Source: Nocardioides panzhihuensis (GTDB lineage Bacteria > Actinomycetota > Actinomycetes > Propionibacteriales > Nocardioidaceae). Taken from it: 64,000 nt of DNA. Positions 1 through 7,506 of the stretch are shown piece by piece. The DNA lies in the NCBI RefSeq assembly GCF_013408335.1, contig NZ_JACBZR010000001.1, positions 4,937,501 to 5,001,500 on the forward strand, given 5' to 3'. The translations under genes and the position numbers were made by a program. How positions within the stretch are numbered: the stretch's first letter is position 1; every line of letters begins with the position of its first letter. The notes under the pieces are model-generated. The model was not told the origin of the DNA. It saw only the letters and a list, made by a program, of their open reading frames with translations, and searched no databases.

Positions 1-514
1 TCACCCGGGAGATCGTCGTGCCGCCGTCTCCGCCGCCCACGATCGAGCTGACGCTGCGCCCGGCCAGCAGCTCGAAGACGGTGATCACGGCGACCACGAC
101 CACGAACATCGCCAGCGACAGCAGCGCGACCCGCTTCCAGGGGAGCGTCTTGAGGCGCTCCCGCCACGACGGCATCGGCTCCGCGTCGCCACTCTCTGCC
201 GCCTCGGCGGTGGCCTCCGAAACCGGCTCCGCACCGGTCCGTACGCCGGCGAGCCCCGCCGACCGCCACCGCGCCAGGGCCTGGACACTGGCCACCTTCT
301 GGCGGCTCTTCGCGAGCCACTGCGCGTAGAGGTTGGTGCCGATCGTGGCCGCGACGCTGCCGAGCGCCGCCCCGATCAGGGTGCCGACGGCTCCGACCGT
401 GGAGAGCAACAACGCCGAGGTGACGGCAGCGAGGGCACCTGCGGTCGTGGCGAGCCAGTCGATGCGTGCTGGCTTCGTGGCCCGAGTGTCGCTCGAGGGC
501 GGGGTGTCGCTCAT
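1..514 (-). CDS. Membrane protein of unknown function, partial at left edge
   Basis: The reading frame runs from an ATG at 514 to the window edge without a stop, so the C-terminus is missing; about 171 codons are visible. It holds a hydrophobic stretch near residues 22-60 rich in Ala/Leu/Val/Gly, a soluble acidic linker, and a second clear membrane segment near residues 127-150 followed by a Gly-rich tail. The two membrane segments suggest a cytoplasmic hairpin or linker followed by an exported domain beyond the edge. I do not recognise the family. It does not overlap the IclR gene that follows it on the same strand. Confidence 0.75.
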   Translation of the reverse strand, partial: MSDTPPSSDTRATKPARIDWLATTAGALAAVTSALLLSTVGAVGTLIGAALGSVAATIGTNLYAQWLAKSRQKVASVQALARWRSAGLAGVRTGAEPVSEATAEAAESGDAEPMPSWRERLKTLPWKRVALLSLAMFVVVVAVITVFELLAGRSVSSIVGGGDGGTTISRV

Positions 515-566
515 TGAGCCCAGGTTAACTCGCCAACTGACGCTACCGGCAGCAACTTGACGCAGA

Positions 567-1340
567 TCACCCGGGACTCAGGTCACGCTCCAGAGCCGCC
601 GCGCCGGACATCAAGGTCGCGACGACACTCGGCAGCGTCTCCTTGTCGTAGCGGACGCTGGGCATCGAGATCGACATCCCGGCGACGACATCGCCCGCGG
701 CGCCTCGGACAGGGACCCCGACGGCAACCACCCCACGCTCGGTGCGGCCGTCGTTGAAGGCGAATCCGTTGCGGCGTACCCGCTCGAGCTCGGTACGCAG
801 CGCGTCGAGGTCCGGGCGGTCGGCCGGTTGAGCGGCGTACCTGTCCCGGGAGTAGATCGAGGCGAGCTCCTCGTCGGGGAGCTGAGCGAGGAGCAGGAGG
901 CCGGCGGTGGTGCGGTGAGCGGGGAAGACCATGCCCTCGCGAGAGCCGACCTTGAGCGACTGCGGCGACTCGACCGAGGCGATGAACCGGCAGGTGTCAC
1001 CTGCACGTACGGCGACGTTGGCGGACTCGCCGAGCAGGTCGACCAGGCGCTGCAGATGCGGCAGCGCCACCTGGCGGAGCCGGGACGCGGTCGAGCGGGA
1101 GTGTGCGGCCAGCTCCAGCACAGGGCCTGCTCGGTAGACCTTGTCCTCGTCCTGGACCGCGAAGTCGCGGTAGACCAACATGGCGAGCAGCCGGTGAGCA
1201 GTGGAGCGGGCGACGTCGAGCCGAGCCGCTGCCTCGGAGACAGTCAGGCGACCTTCGACCTGAAGGATCGCCGCCAGCTTGAGCGCGTGGTCGACGCTGG
1301 TGATCGCGTACGGGGGCCGGGTCTTGATCGGCTTGTCCAT
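567..1340 (-). CDS. IclR-family transcriptional regulator
   Basis: A 257-residue protein with the two-domain IclR layout. Residues about 15-70 form a winged helix-turn-helix (SVDHALKLAAIL, then TVSEAAARLDVARSTAHRLLAML), and the C-terminal half has the IclR effector-domain signatures around SANVAVRAGDTCRFIASVES and the YAAQPADRPDLDAL-to-ERGVVAVGVPVRGAAGDV region. It is transcribed divergently from a maleylpyruvate isomerase-like gene, and an 8-bp inverted repeat lies between them, so local control of that gene by an aromatic or CoA-type ligand is likely. Many gentisate and protocatechuate clusters carry such IclR proteins. The ligand is not known from the sequence. Confidence 0.9.
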   Translation of the reverse strand: MDKPIKTRPPYAITSVDHALKLAAILQVEGRLTVSEAAARLDVARSTAHRLLAMLVYRDFAVQDEDKVYRAGPVLELAAHSRSTASRLRQVALPHLQRLVDLLGESANVAVRAGDTCRFIASVESPQSLKVGSREGMVFPAHRTTAGLLLLAQLPDEELASIYSRDRYAAQPADRPDLDALRTELERVRRNGFAFNDGRTERGVVAVGVPVRGAAGDVVAGMSISMPSVRYDKETLPSVVATLMSGAAALERDLSPG

Positions 1341-1419
1341 CCCACCTCTTCCTGATCACACCAAACCAAGCATCTATCGCCTGGCTTCGCAGGAGATTCA
1401 CGGAGCCAGATGTTCTTGT

Positions 1420-1442
1420 CGACAGAATTATTTGTTCTGTCG
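1420..1442. promoter_or_regulatory. Candidate IclR operator (8-bp inverted repeat)
   Basis: CGACAGAA and TTCTGTCG form perfect 8-bp arms separated by 7 bases, between the divergent IclR gene and the isomerase-like gene. IclR proteins often bind palindromes of this size at divergent promoters. The site would lie inside the coding region if the downstream gene began at the ATG at 1410, which supports the start at 1467. Confidence 0.5.
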
Positions 1443-1466
1443 CGACTGAGGCAGCACTCTGTGACC

Positions 1467-2150
1467 ATGACCATCCTGATCGGCACCACCCCGAGGCGTA
1501 CGTTCGACGACTCCCGCCGCTGGATCGCCGAGGGCACCGCCCTGCTGACCGACGGCATCGACCGGCTCGGTCCAGCCGACCCTTCGACAGGCTCAGGACA
1601 TCGCTTCGACGGCGACTCGCAGCTGCCGGGCTGGACCCGCAAGCACCTGATCGGCCACGTCGCCGCCAACGCCGACGCCCTCGGCAACCTGGTCTCCTGG
1701 GCCGAGACGGGCGCGGAGAAGCGGATGTACGCCTCGCCGGAGCAGCGCAACGCCGACATCGAGGAGGCCGCGACGCGACCGGCCGACGAGCTCCGGGCGT
1801 GGTATCTCCGCGGCGCCGAGGAGCTCGACGAGGCCATGGACCGGCTGACCCCCGAGCAGTGGGAGCACGAGGTGATCACCGCGCAGCTCGTCACCAGGAA
1901 GGCCAGCGACGTCCCGTGGATGCGTGCTCGGGAGGTCTTCGTCCATGCCGTCGACCTCGGCGTCGGCATCACCTTCGCGGACATGCCTGAGGACTTCCTG
2001 CTCGCTCTCGCCGACGACATCCGCACGAAGCGAGCTCTCTCCGACGACGACCTGCGCGGCGTCACGGGGCCGCTGCCCGGGGTCGCCGCCTGGCTCGCCG
2101 GGCGGCCGCACGGTATGGCCGACGCACCGGAGCTCGGGCCCTGGCTGTGA
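1467..2150 (+). CDS. Maleylpyruvate isomerase-family mycothiol-dependent enzyme
   Basis: A 227-residue protein of the DinB-like, mycothiol-dependent maleylpyruvate isomerase type (TIGR03083-like). The N-terminal helical domain contains the family pattern PGWTRKHLIGHVAANADAL, with the His expected to help bind metal, followed by ERTM-like helices and a C-terminal small domain. In gentisate catabolism such enzymes isomerise maleylpyruvate to fumarylpyruvate using mycothiol, but many paralogues have other roles, and no gentisate dioxygenase is visible in the window. ATG 1467 (or GTG 1461) is preferred over ATG 1410, because the latter would put the inverted repeat inside the gene. Residues about 37-46 (PSTGSGHRF) come from a repeated DNA motif, see findings. 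Confidence 0.8.
   Translation: MTILIGTTPRRTFDDSRRWIAEGTALLTDGIDRLGPADPSTGSGHRFDGDSQLPGWTRKHLIGHVAANADALGNLVSWAETGAEKRMYASPEQRNADIEEAATRPADELRAWYLRGAEELDEAMDRLTPEQWEHEVITAQLVTRKASDVPWMRAREVFVHAVDLGVGITFADMPEDFLLALADDIRTKRALSDDDLRGVTGPLPGVAAWLAGRPHGMADAPELGPWL
1580..1599. repeat. Short dispersed repeat CCCTTCGACAGGCTCAGGA type
   Basis: This 19-20 bp string is a widely dispersed motif in actinobacterial genomes by my recollection. Here it lies in frame inside the isomerase-like gene, adding a short Ser/Gly-rich loop before the conserved PGWTR motif. Only one copy is seen in this window. Confidence 0.45.
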
Positions 2151-2220
2151 CCAACGCTGGGACCAACGCTGGGACCAACGCTGGGACCAACGCTGTGTCC
2201 AACGCTGGGATCAGCGCCAG
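2149..2220. repeat. 12-bp tandem repeat, about six units
   Basis: The unit GACCAACGCTGG occurs at 2149, 2161 and 2173, then with one or two changes at 2185 and 2197, and in degenerate form at 2209. It fills the gap between the converging isomerase-like gene and the sigma factor gene; the last unit overlaps the sigma gene stop. The period is a multiple of three, so copy-number changes would keep any reading frame. Confidence 0.85.
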
Positions 2221-3092
2221 CCGCCGAGCTTGTCCGGGTTGAGGACGATCCAGACATCGGTGACGCGACCGCCGACGACCCGTAGGTTGGCGACGCCGCG
2301 GTGAGTGCCGTCCTCGACGAGCGTGAACCCGAGGCCGTCGGCGGTGGCCTCCGCGCGGATCGTCCAGGTCGGCCGCTTCGTCAGCACACCCAGCAGGAAC
2401 CGGGCCACCTTCTCCGGTCCCTCGATCGGGTTGCGGGCCGCGCTGACCCGGCCGCCACCGTCGGAGCGGAGCGTGACCGACGGATCCAGCAGCGTCACCA
2501 ACCGGCCGAGGTCGCCTCCGGAGGTCGCCGAGACGAAGGCACGGACGACGTCGTCGTGCTCCGGCAGCGGGGCGACCGCACCCCGTTGCTCGGCCACCCG
2601 GCGTCGCGCCGAGGCGGCGAGCTGGCGCACCGCCGCCGGGGAGCGGCCGACCACCCCGGCGATGTCCCCGAACGGGACGGCGAAGATGTCGTGGAGCACG
2701 AACGCGACCCGCTCGGCCGGGGTCATCGCATCGAGCACGACGAGCAGCGCCGTGCTCACCGTGTCGTCCAGGGTCGCCCGGTCGGCCGGATCCTCGGGTG
2801 CGGCGAGGAACCCCGGCCGGACCGGCTCGGGCAGCCAGGGCCCGACGTACCTCTCTCGGCGCGAACGCGCCGACTTGAGTACGTCGAGACAGACCCTGCT
2901 GGCAACGCGGCTCAACCAGCCGGCGGGGTTGTCGATCGCCGCTCGTTCGTCCTCGGAGAGGCGGTACCACCGCAGGTAGGTCTCCTGGACCGCGTCCTCG
3001 GCCTCCTCGAGCGTGCCGAGCAGCCGGTACGCGAGCGCGATCAGGCGTCGACGCTCGACCATCGCCTCGCCCAGGTCGTCCATGTCGATCAT
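2211..3092 (-). CDS. ECF41-group RNA polymerase sigma factor with SnoaL-like tail
   Basis: A 293-residue sigma factor with regions 2 and 4 (about residues 10-75 and 110-170) and a C-terminal SnoaL-like extension. It carries all three hallmark motifs of group ECF41: WLPEP (86-90) between sigma regions, DGGGR (211-215) and NPDKL (285-289) in the tail. In ECF41 proteins the tail replaces an anti-sigma factor and modulates activity from inside the protein. The ATG at 3092 follows a strong GGAGGAG; the much longer open frame upstream runs over the promoter region and the divergent gene. The divergent neighbour is a carboxymuconolactone decarboxylase/AhpD-like gene, the usual ECF41 target class. 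Confidence 0.93.
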   Translation of the reverse strand: MIDMDDLGEAMVERRRLIALAYRLLGTLEEAEDAVQETYLRWYRLSEDERAAIDNPAGWLSRVASRVCLDVLKSARSRRERYVGPWLPEPVRPGFLAAPEDPADRATLDDTVSTALLVVLDAMTPAERVAFVLHDIFAVPFGDIAGVVGRSPAAVRQLAASARRRVAEQRGAVAPLPEHDDVVRAFVSATSGGDLGRLVTLLDPSVTLRSDGGGRVSAARNPIEGPEKVARFLLGVLTKRPTWTIRAEATADGLGFTLVEDGTHRGVANLRVVGGRVTDVWIVLNPDKLGGWR

Positions 3093-3122
3093 CGTGGCAT
3101 CTCCTCCGGGTTCATCCTGTGT

Positions 3123-3182
3123 GACGAGCCAGACAGCGCGGATGTGAGGCGGCGACCTCACATTCGTTCGCGCCACCTCGTC
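3123..3182. promoter_or_regulatory. Symmetric divergent ECF41-type promoters
   Basis: A 7-bp inverted repeat, TGTGAGG (3143-3149) and CCTCACA (3156-3162), supplies a -35-like CCTCACA in both directions. On the plus strand it is followed after 16 bases by CGTC (3179-3182); on the minus strand it is followed after 16 bases by CGTC (complement of 3123-3126). This resembles the TGTCACA/CGTC promoter described for ECF41 factors, so the sigma factor probably transcribes itself and the AhpD-like gene. Confidence 0.7.
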
Positions 3183-3230
3183 AGTCCGGTGAGCGCCCGC
3201 GCTGTGGCGGGCCCGACCCGAAGGAACCCG

Positions 3231-3683
3231 ATGCTCGCCCACGTGAACCTCACCAAGCTGTTCCCCGCTGCGTACCAGGCCCAGATGGCCGTCGAGGAGG
3301 CGGTCGAGGAGGCCATCACCGCCGCCGGACTCGACCGGCTCACCGTCGACCTCGTCAAGCTCCGCGCCTCCCAGATCAACGGCTGCGCCTTCTGCCTGCG
3401 GATGCACACCCAGGACGCCCTCAAGAACGGCGAGACGACCGACCGCCTCGCCCTCGTCGCCGCCTGGTGGGAGTCGCAGTACTTCACCCCGGAGGAGCAG
3501 GCCGCACTCACCATCGCCGAGCAGATCACCCGCATCGGCGACCTGCACACCGCGGCCGCCCCGAAGGTCGACGTCGAGAGCATCCTGGACGCCAAGCAGA
3601 TCGCCGCCCTGACCTGGGTCGCGATCTCGATCAACTCCTGGAACCGGATCGCGATCTCCAGCCACTACCCCGTCGCTCCCTGA
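3231..3683 (+). CDS. Carboxymuconolactone decarboxylase / AhpD-like protein
   Basis: A 150-residue protein with the AhpD-type thiol motif C52-x2-C55-x3-H59 in INGCAFCLRMH, the core of alkylhydroperoxidase AhpD-like domains. Such proteins act as thiol-dependent peroxidase partners or, in other branches, as decarboxylases; the Cys pair favours redox chemistry. The protein is all-helical and has no signal peptide. It is divergent from the ECF41 sigma factor and has a matching promoter, consistent with the known ECF41 association with COE genes (carboxymuconolactone decarboxylase, oxidoreductase, epimerase). ATG 3231 follows AAGGA; the longer open frame upstream is antisense to the sigma gene. 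Confidence 0.9.
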   Translation: MLAHVNLTKLFPAAYQAQMAVEEAVEEAITAAGLDRLTVDLVKLRASQINGCAFCLRMHTQDALKNGETTDRLALVAAWWESQYFTPEEQAALTIAEQITRIGDLHTAAAPKVDVESILDAKQIAALTWVAISINSWNRIAISSHYPVAP

Positions 3684-3715
3684 GCGAGACGGTTCGGAGG
3701 CGTAGGAGAGAATGG

Positions 3716-3749
3716 GGAATCACGTGGGTTCTTTCTCCCACGTGATTCC
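3716..3749. terminator. 13-bp perfect hairpin after the AhpD-like gene
   Basis: GGAATCACGTGGG and its exact complement CCCACGTGATTCC flank an 8-base loop of T and C. It starts 33 bp after the stop codon and ends 20 bp before the next gene. No T-tract follows, as is common for actinobacterial terminators. The E-box-like CACGTG core in each arm could also be a binding site. Confidence 0.6.
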
Positions 3750-3769
3750 TCACTCGCGCAGGGGGCCCG

Positions 3770-4561
3770 ATGACTACGCCGACACCGCCACCGCCTCCGG
3801 ACGGCTATGGTGCGATGCCGCCGGCGCCGAACCTGCAGCCCGCGACGCAGCACCCTGTCCGGCCGGCGAACGAAAATTCGTTCGGCGTGGGCGGGCCACC
3901 ATCGCCACCCGGACCCCGGTCACGCAACCCGTGGCCCATCATCATCGGTCTCGGCGCGATCGCCGGCGTGCTGATCATCGGCGTGATCATCACAGCCGGC
4001 ATCGTCCTACTCAGCGGTGAGGACGATCCCACCGCGGAGCCGGGACCACTGACCGTGACGGCGACGCCGAGCACGTCGCCTGACCCGTCAGCCACCGATC
4101 CCGCGGCGGGCGGGCTGGCCGCGGAGCTCTTCCAGGGCGACTGGAAGTTCAAGCTCGGCGACGTGAGCATGAACGCGACGTACGGGGCCTCCCAGGACTA
4201 CCCGGACTGTGGTCCGATCGCTTCGGCGGCTCTGGACAGGAAGGGCTGCCGTTACGCCGCGATGGGGATCCACGACGCCGAGAACGGCAAGGTCCGGATG
4301 CTCCGGATCGTCTACGTCTTCGGCAGCGAGGCGGATGCGACGGCGGCCGCGGAGTCGGTCAAGGAGACCGACTTCGACCTCCCCACGGGCAGCCTCATCG
4401 AGGACGACGTGATCGGAAAATGGGTCGCCAAGGACTCCTCCAAGGCTGTCGTCGTCGGCTTCGTGACTGCACAGAAGGGCGTCTCGGAGAAGCGGGTCGA
4501 CGACTATCTCCACTACGGCACCGCCGACATCGCGGGCGCCCTGATCTTCATGGACCTCTAG
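3770..4561 (+). CDS. Single-pass membrane protein, unknown function
   Basis: A 263-residue protein with a Pro-rich cytoplasmic N-terminus (residues 1-48), one strong membrane helix (about 51-78), a Thr/Ser/Pro/Asp-rich linker, and an exported C-terminal domain of about 150 residues. That domain has two Cys (in YPDCGP and RKGCRY) likely to form a disulphide. This layout is common for actinobacterial cell-surface proteins of unknown role. The short Pro-rich tail before the helix resembles proteins encoded near Ser/Thr kinases, but none is adjacent here. No family recognised. Confidence 0.8.
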   Translation: MTTPTPPPPPDGYGAMPPAPNLQPATQHPVRPANENSFGVGGPPSPPGPRSRNPWPIIIGLGAIAGVLIIGVIITAGIVLLSGEDDPTAEPGPLTVTATPSTSPDPSATDPAAGGLAAELFQGDWKFKLGDVSMNATYGASQDYPDCGPIASAALDRKGCRYAAMGIHDAENGKVRMLRIVYVFGSEADATAAAESVKETDFDLPTGSLIEDDVIGKWVAKDSSKAVVVGFVTAQKGVSEKRVDDYLHYGTADIAGALIFMDL

Positions 4562-4639
4562 CCGGAGTTCACCCGAGGTTTCCGAGTATTCCAACGCGTT
4601 TGGTTCGACGCACATGGCTCGCCCATACCGTCGGTAGAC

Positions 4640-5563
4640 GTGTCCCCCAACGCACCGTTCGCCTCGGGCTCCGCTTCGGACGGACCCGACCGGATCGACA
4701 AACGATGGCGCGCCGGCGCCGTCGCCGTCGCCCTGTGCGGCGTTCTCGCTGCCGGGATCAGCTTCCTCGTGCCGATGACCGCGACGGCAGGTCCGACCGT
4801 CAAGGTCGCCCAGGCCGAACCGGTCCAGCCAGGCTTCCAGCGCTTCGGCTGGCTCAACGCCTGGGCCGACCACCACACGGCACCCGGAGGTTCTGCTGCC
4901 GGCCGGCTCGACGGGGTGCCGCGGATGCGGATCGTGGTGGGTCACCTGCGGCGTACGCTCACCGACTTCGGGGTGCTCGCCGAGGTGGAGACTCGACAGC
5001 GGGAGGCCTTCGAGTCCTTCGGCAGGGAGTTCGCCCTCGTCTCCACCCCGGATCCGACCGACGACGCGGTCTTCTACCGCCGCTCGGTCTTCCGGCTGGT
5101 CAGCAAGGACACGGTCACCATGTACTACCGCGACGGCGCACGCGTCAGCGCGCCGGTCGTGGTGCTGGAGGAGCGCTCCTCGGGTCAGCGCGTCGGGGTC
5201 CTGCCAGTGCACTTCCCGGCGAGCCTTCCCTCGATCCCCGAGCAGAAGAGGTGGCGCGACCTGAACGCCCTGATCGTCAAGGACGTGGTGGCGCGCGCCG
5301 AGGTGCCGATGGTCGTCGCGGGTGACTTCAACCAGCGCAACGACATCCTGTGCGACCTCACCTCGCCCGGGACCGGCCTGGTGAGCCCGCTCGCGACGTA
5401 CGACAGGTGCGCCGCCGCCCCGCGGGCGCCGATCGACCAGGCGTTCCTCAGCTCGTCGCTGCGACCCGACCGCTACCGGGTCTACTCCGGCCCGTCGGCC
5501 CGCCGGGCCACCGACCACGGCGCGTTCTACCAGGTCAGGGTGCGGATCCCCGACAGCGTCTGA
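4640..5563 (+). CDS. Secreted endonuclease/exonuclease/phosphatase-family protein
   Basis: A 307-residue protein with a GTG start and an N-terminal signal anchor (about residues 25-50). The mature part has EEP-fold motifs: MRIVVGHLRRT replacing the usual N-terminal strand, VVAGDFNQRN (Asp and Asn of the metal site), APIDQAFLS and the C-terminal ATDHGAF, which carries the catalytic Asp-His pair. These match DNase I/sphingomyelinase-like hydrolases. The expected glutamate of the LxEV motif is in LAEVETRQ. The substrate (nucleic acid, phosphodiester or lipid) cannot be told. It converges with the next gene and stops 5 bp from its end. Confidence 0.8.
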   Translation: MSPNAPFASGSASDGPDRIDKRWRAGAVAVALCGVLAAGISFLVPMTATAGPTVKVAQAEPVQPGFQRFGWLNAWADHHTAPGGSAAGRLDGVPRMRIVVGHLRRTLTDFGVLAEVETRQREAFESFGREFALVSTPDPTDDAVFYRRSVFRLVSKDTVTMYYRDGARVSAPVVVLEERSSGQRVGVLPVHFPASLPSIPEQKRWRDLNALIVKDVVARAEVPMVVAGDFNQRNDILCDLTSPGTGLVSPLATYDRCAAAPRAPIDQAFLSSSLRPDRYRVYSGPSARRATDHGAFYQVRVRIPDSV

Positions 5564-5567
5564 GCCC

Positions 5568-6794
5568 TCAGAAGTAGGTCCGGACCAGGTCGGTCACGGT
5601 GTAGTCGAGGTCCACGACCGGGATCAGCCGCCACTTGTCGAATACCGTGCACGGGTGGGAGATCCCGAACCCGACCAGGTCGCCCGGCCGGAGCCCGGCG
5701 TCGGTGCGCAGGAAGGCGTGCTGGTCGCCCAGCTTCTCCACGGTGCCCTCGAGCTCCTCGGGGCCGCCGTCGCCGCCGTTGCGCCGCACGGCGAGCGGGA
5801 CGGGCAGTCCGTTGTCATAGGGCGCGTCCCGCCTACCCATGCCCACGATCACCAGCCCCTCCTCGGGGGCCGAGAGCACCTGGGCCCAGATCTCGATGGC
5901 CGGTTCGAGGCTCCCCTCGATCCGGTTGAAGGGCGTCGTGCCGGCGTAGAGGCCGTGGTCGTGGGAGACGTAGGCACCGCTGCGCAGGACCTTGCGAGGC
6001 GTCATCCCGTCCGGCCACCCCGCCGCCCAGCGCTCGGCGAGCACGTCGAAGAACGAGCTCCCACCTGCGGAGACGATCGCACCGGCAGCGACCAGACCCT
6101 CGGTGAACAGGGTCGAGGCGAGCTCCTTGAGCCGGTCGAAGTAGTCACCGACAGCCGCCGGCGTCCTCAGCCCGCCCTCGTAGCCGGCCACACCGGCCAG
6201 GAGTACGCCCGGCGTGGAGTCCACCACCCGCGCGAGCTCCACGGCCGCCTCGACGGAGCGGCACCCGGTGCGCCCGCCGGGGAAGCCCAGGTCGATCAGC
6301 ACCGCCAGCGGCCGGTCCTCGTCGCCCACCAGGGCCGAAGCCTCCGCCGCGGCCTCGACGCCCTCGGGCGAGTCGACCCAGTGCAGGTGGAGGAACTCCG
6401 GATCGGCCGCACGCTCGGAGGCGACCCAGCTCAGCGCGCTGTGGTCCAGGATCTCGTTGGCGACCAGGACCCGGCGTACGCCGGCGTGGCGGGCGACCAG
6501 GGCCTGGCTGGGTGAGGCAACCGTGATCGCCCACGCGCCGGCGTCCAGCTGTCGCCGATGGAGCGAGGGCGCCATCGTGGTCTTGCCGTGCGGGGCGAGC
6601 AGCAGGTCGTGCTCCTCCGCGAAGGCGGCGAGGGTCGCGATGTTGTGCTCCAGCGCCCTCTTCTTGAGAGCCATCACCGGCCAGGTGAACGAGCCGTCGA
6701 AGAGATTGCGGCCAGAGGTTGCGTACGCAGTGAGATCGACGGCTTCTGCTGGCTCCCAGAAGCCCTTGTCCGCCCAGGTCACGTGATCATCCAT
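5568..6794 (-). CDS. PLP-dependent amino acid deaminase/aldolase (DSD1-like)
   Basis: A 408-residue protein with an alanine-racemase-like PLP barrel and a C-terminal D-serine-dehydratase-like domain. The PLP lysine is in LLAPHGKTTMAP near residue 75, and the metal/PLP-binding tail has the family's HPCTVFDKWR near the end. Relatives act on D-amino acids or D-threonine-type substrates. ATG 6794 is preferred over the longer open frame because the family starts shortly before the WADKGFW region. It diverges from a TetR gene, and a second protein of this fold is encoded on the other side of that gene. Confidence 0.85.
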   Translation of the reverse strand: MDDHVTWADKGFWEPAEAVDLTAYATSGRNLFDGSFTWPVMALKKRALEHNIATLAAFAEEHDLLLAPHGKTTMAPSLHRRQLDAGAWAITVASPSQALVARHAGVRRVLVANEILDHSALSWVASERAADPEFLHLHWVDSPEGVEAAAEASALVGDEDRPLAVLIDLGFPGGRTGCRSVEAAVELARVVDSTPGVLLAGVAGYEGGLRTPAAVGDYFDRLKELASTLFTEGLVAAGAIVSAGGSSFFDVLAERWAAGWPDGMTPRKVLRSGAYVSHDHGLYAGTTPFNRIEGSLEPAIEIWAQVLSAPEEGLVIVGMGRRDAPYDNGLPVPLAVRRNGGDGGPEELEGTVEKLGDQHAFLRTDAGLRPGDLVGFGISHPCTVFDKWRLIPVVDLDYTVTDLVRTYF

Positions 6795-6831
6795 CGGGAC
6801 AGAACCTACCGACGGCCCGAGCGCAAGACAT

Positions 6832-6859
6832 CGGGTTTCAAGAAAACGTGGAAATCCCG
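6832..6859. promoter_or_regulatory. Imperfect inverted repeat upstream of TetR gene
   Basis: CGGGTTTC and GAAATCCCG form near-complementary arms about 11 bases apart in the gap between the divergent deaminase-like and TetR genes. It is a plausible TetR operator by position only. Confidence 0.3.
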
Positions 6860-6891
6860 GGGGAGGTATCACCGTCGCTTATCGTGACGCC

Positions 6892-7488
6892 ATGGCCAAC
6901 CTCCGCGCAGCCCAGAGGGCGATGACTCGCCAGCTCCTGCTGGATGCGGCGATGGACCGGTTCGTCGCGAGCGGCTACGCGGCCACGACGATCGACGAGA
7001 TCGCCTCGGCGGCCGGCACCACCCGGGTGACGTTCTATGCCTACTTCGGCTCGAAGTCCGAGGTCATCAAGGCCTTGATCGCCGAGCGCCTCGAGGATGA
7101 GCTGGCTCAGCTCCGCTCTCCACAGATCGCCGATGCGGTGGCGGCCGGCACCCGCGAGCAGCTGGGTGCCTGGATCCGGCAGGCCGTGGCCCAGTGGCCG
7201 AGGGCGCGTCCGATCGTCACGATCGCCCGGGCCGCCCAGGCCGTCGATCCCGATCTCACCCACTTCGTCGACGCGTGGACGGACGAGACGATCGAGGACG
7301 TCAGCGCGGGTCTGGACAAGGCGGGCCGGTTCGACGCCGACAGCCGTCGGCTGCGCGGCGCCCTGGCGGTCGGCCAGCTCGACTACCTGTTCCAGCGGTG
7401 GGCCGACGGGTTCTGGGGTGTCGAGCAGGACCGTATGTGCGAGCTGGTCACCGAGAGCTGGTTCATGCTGCTGGGCGACCCGGCCTGA
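6892..7488 (+). CDS. TetR-family transcriptional regulator
   Basis: A 198-residue protein with a TetR N-terminal domain: residues about 12-58 contain the helix-turn-helix YAATTIDEIASAAGTTRVTFYAYFGSKSEVI. The C-terminal ligand domain has no assignable relative. It lies between two convergent or divergent genes for PLP-fold deaminase-like enzymes and is divergent from the first, so control of amino-acid metabolism is a reasonable but unproven guess. It converges with the gene at 7507, with only 18 bp between the stops. Confidence 0.9.
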   Translation: MANLRAAQRAMTRQLLLDAAMDRFVASGYAATTIDEIASAAGTTRVTFYAYFGSKSEVIKALIAERLEDELAQLRSPQIADAVAAGTREQLGAWIRQAVAQWPRARPIVTIARAAQAVDPDLTHFVDAWTDETIEDVSAGLDKAGRFDADSRRLRGALAVGQLDYLFQRWADGFWGVEQDRMCELVTESWFMLLGDPA

Positions 7489-7506
7489 GGCGGTCTGACT
7501 GGTGGG

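Noticed and set aside
1358..1375. Sixth KstR2 operator (ACCAAGCA half-site near the IclR gene)
   Set aside because: Only one half matches; the other half is unrelated and the context is not steroid catabolism.
2149..2220. CRISPR array
   Set aside because: The units are contiguous 12-mers without spacers, and no cas genes are nearby.
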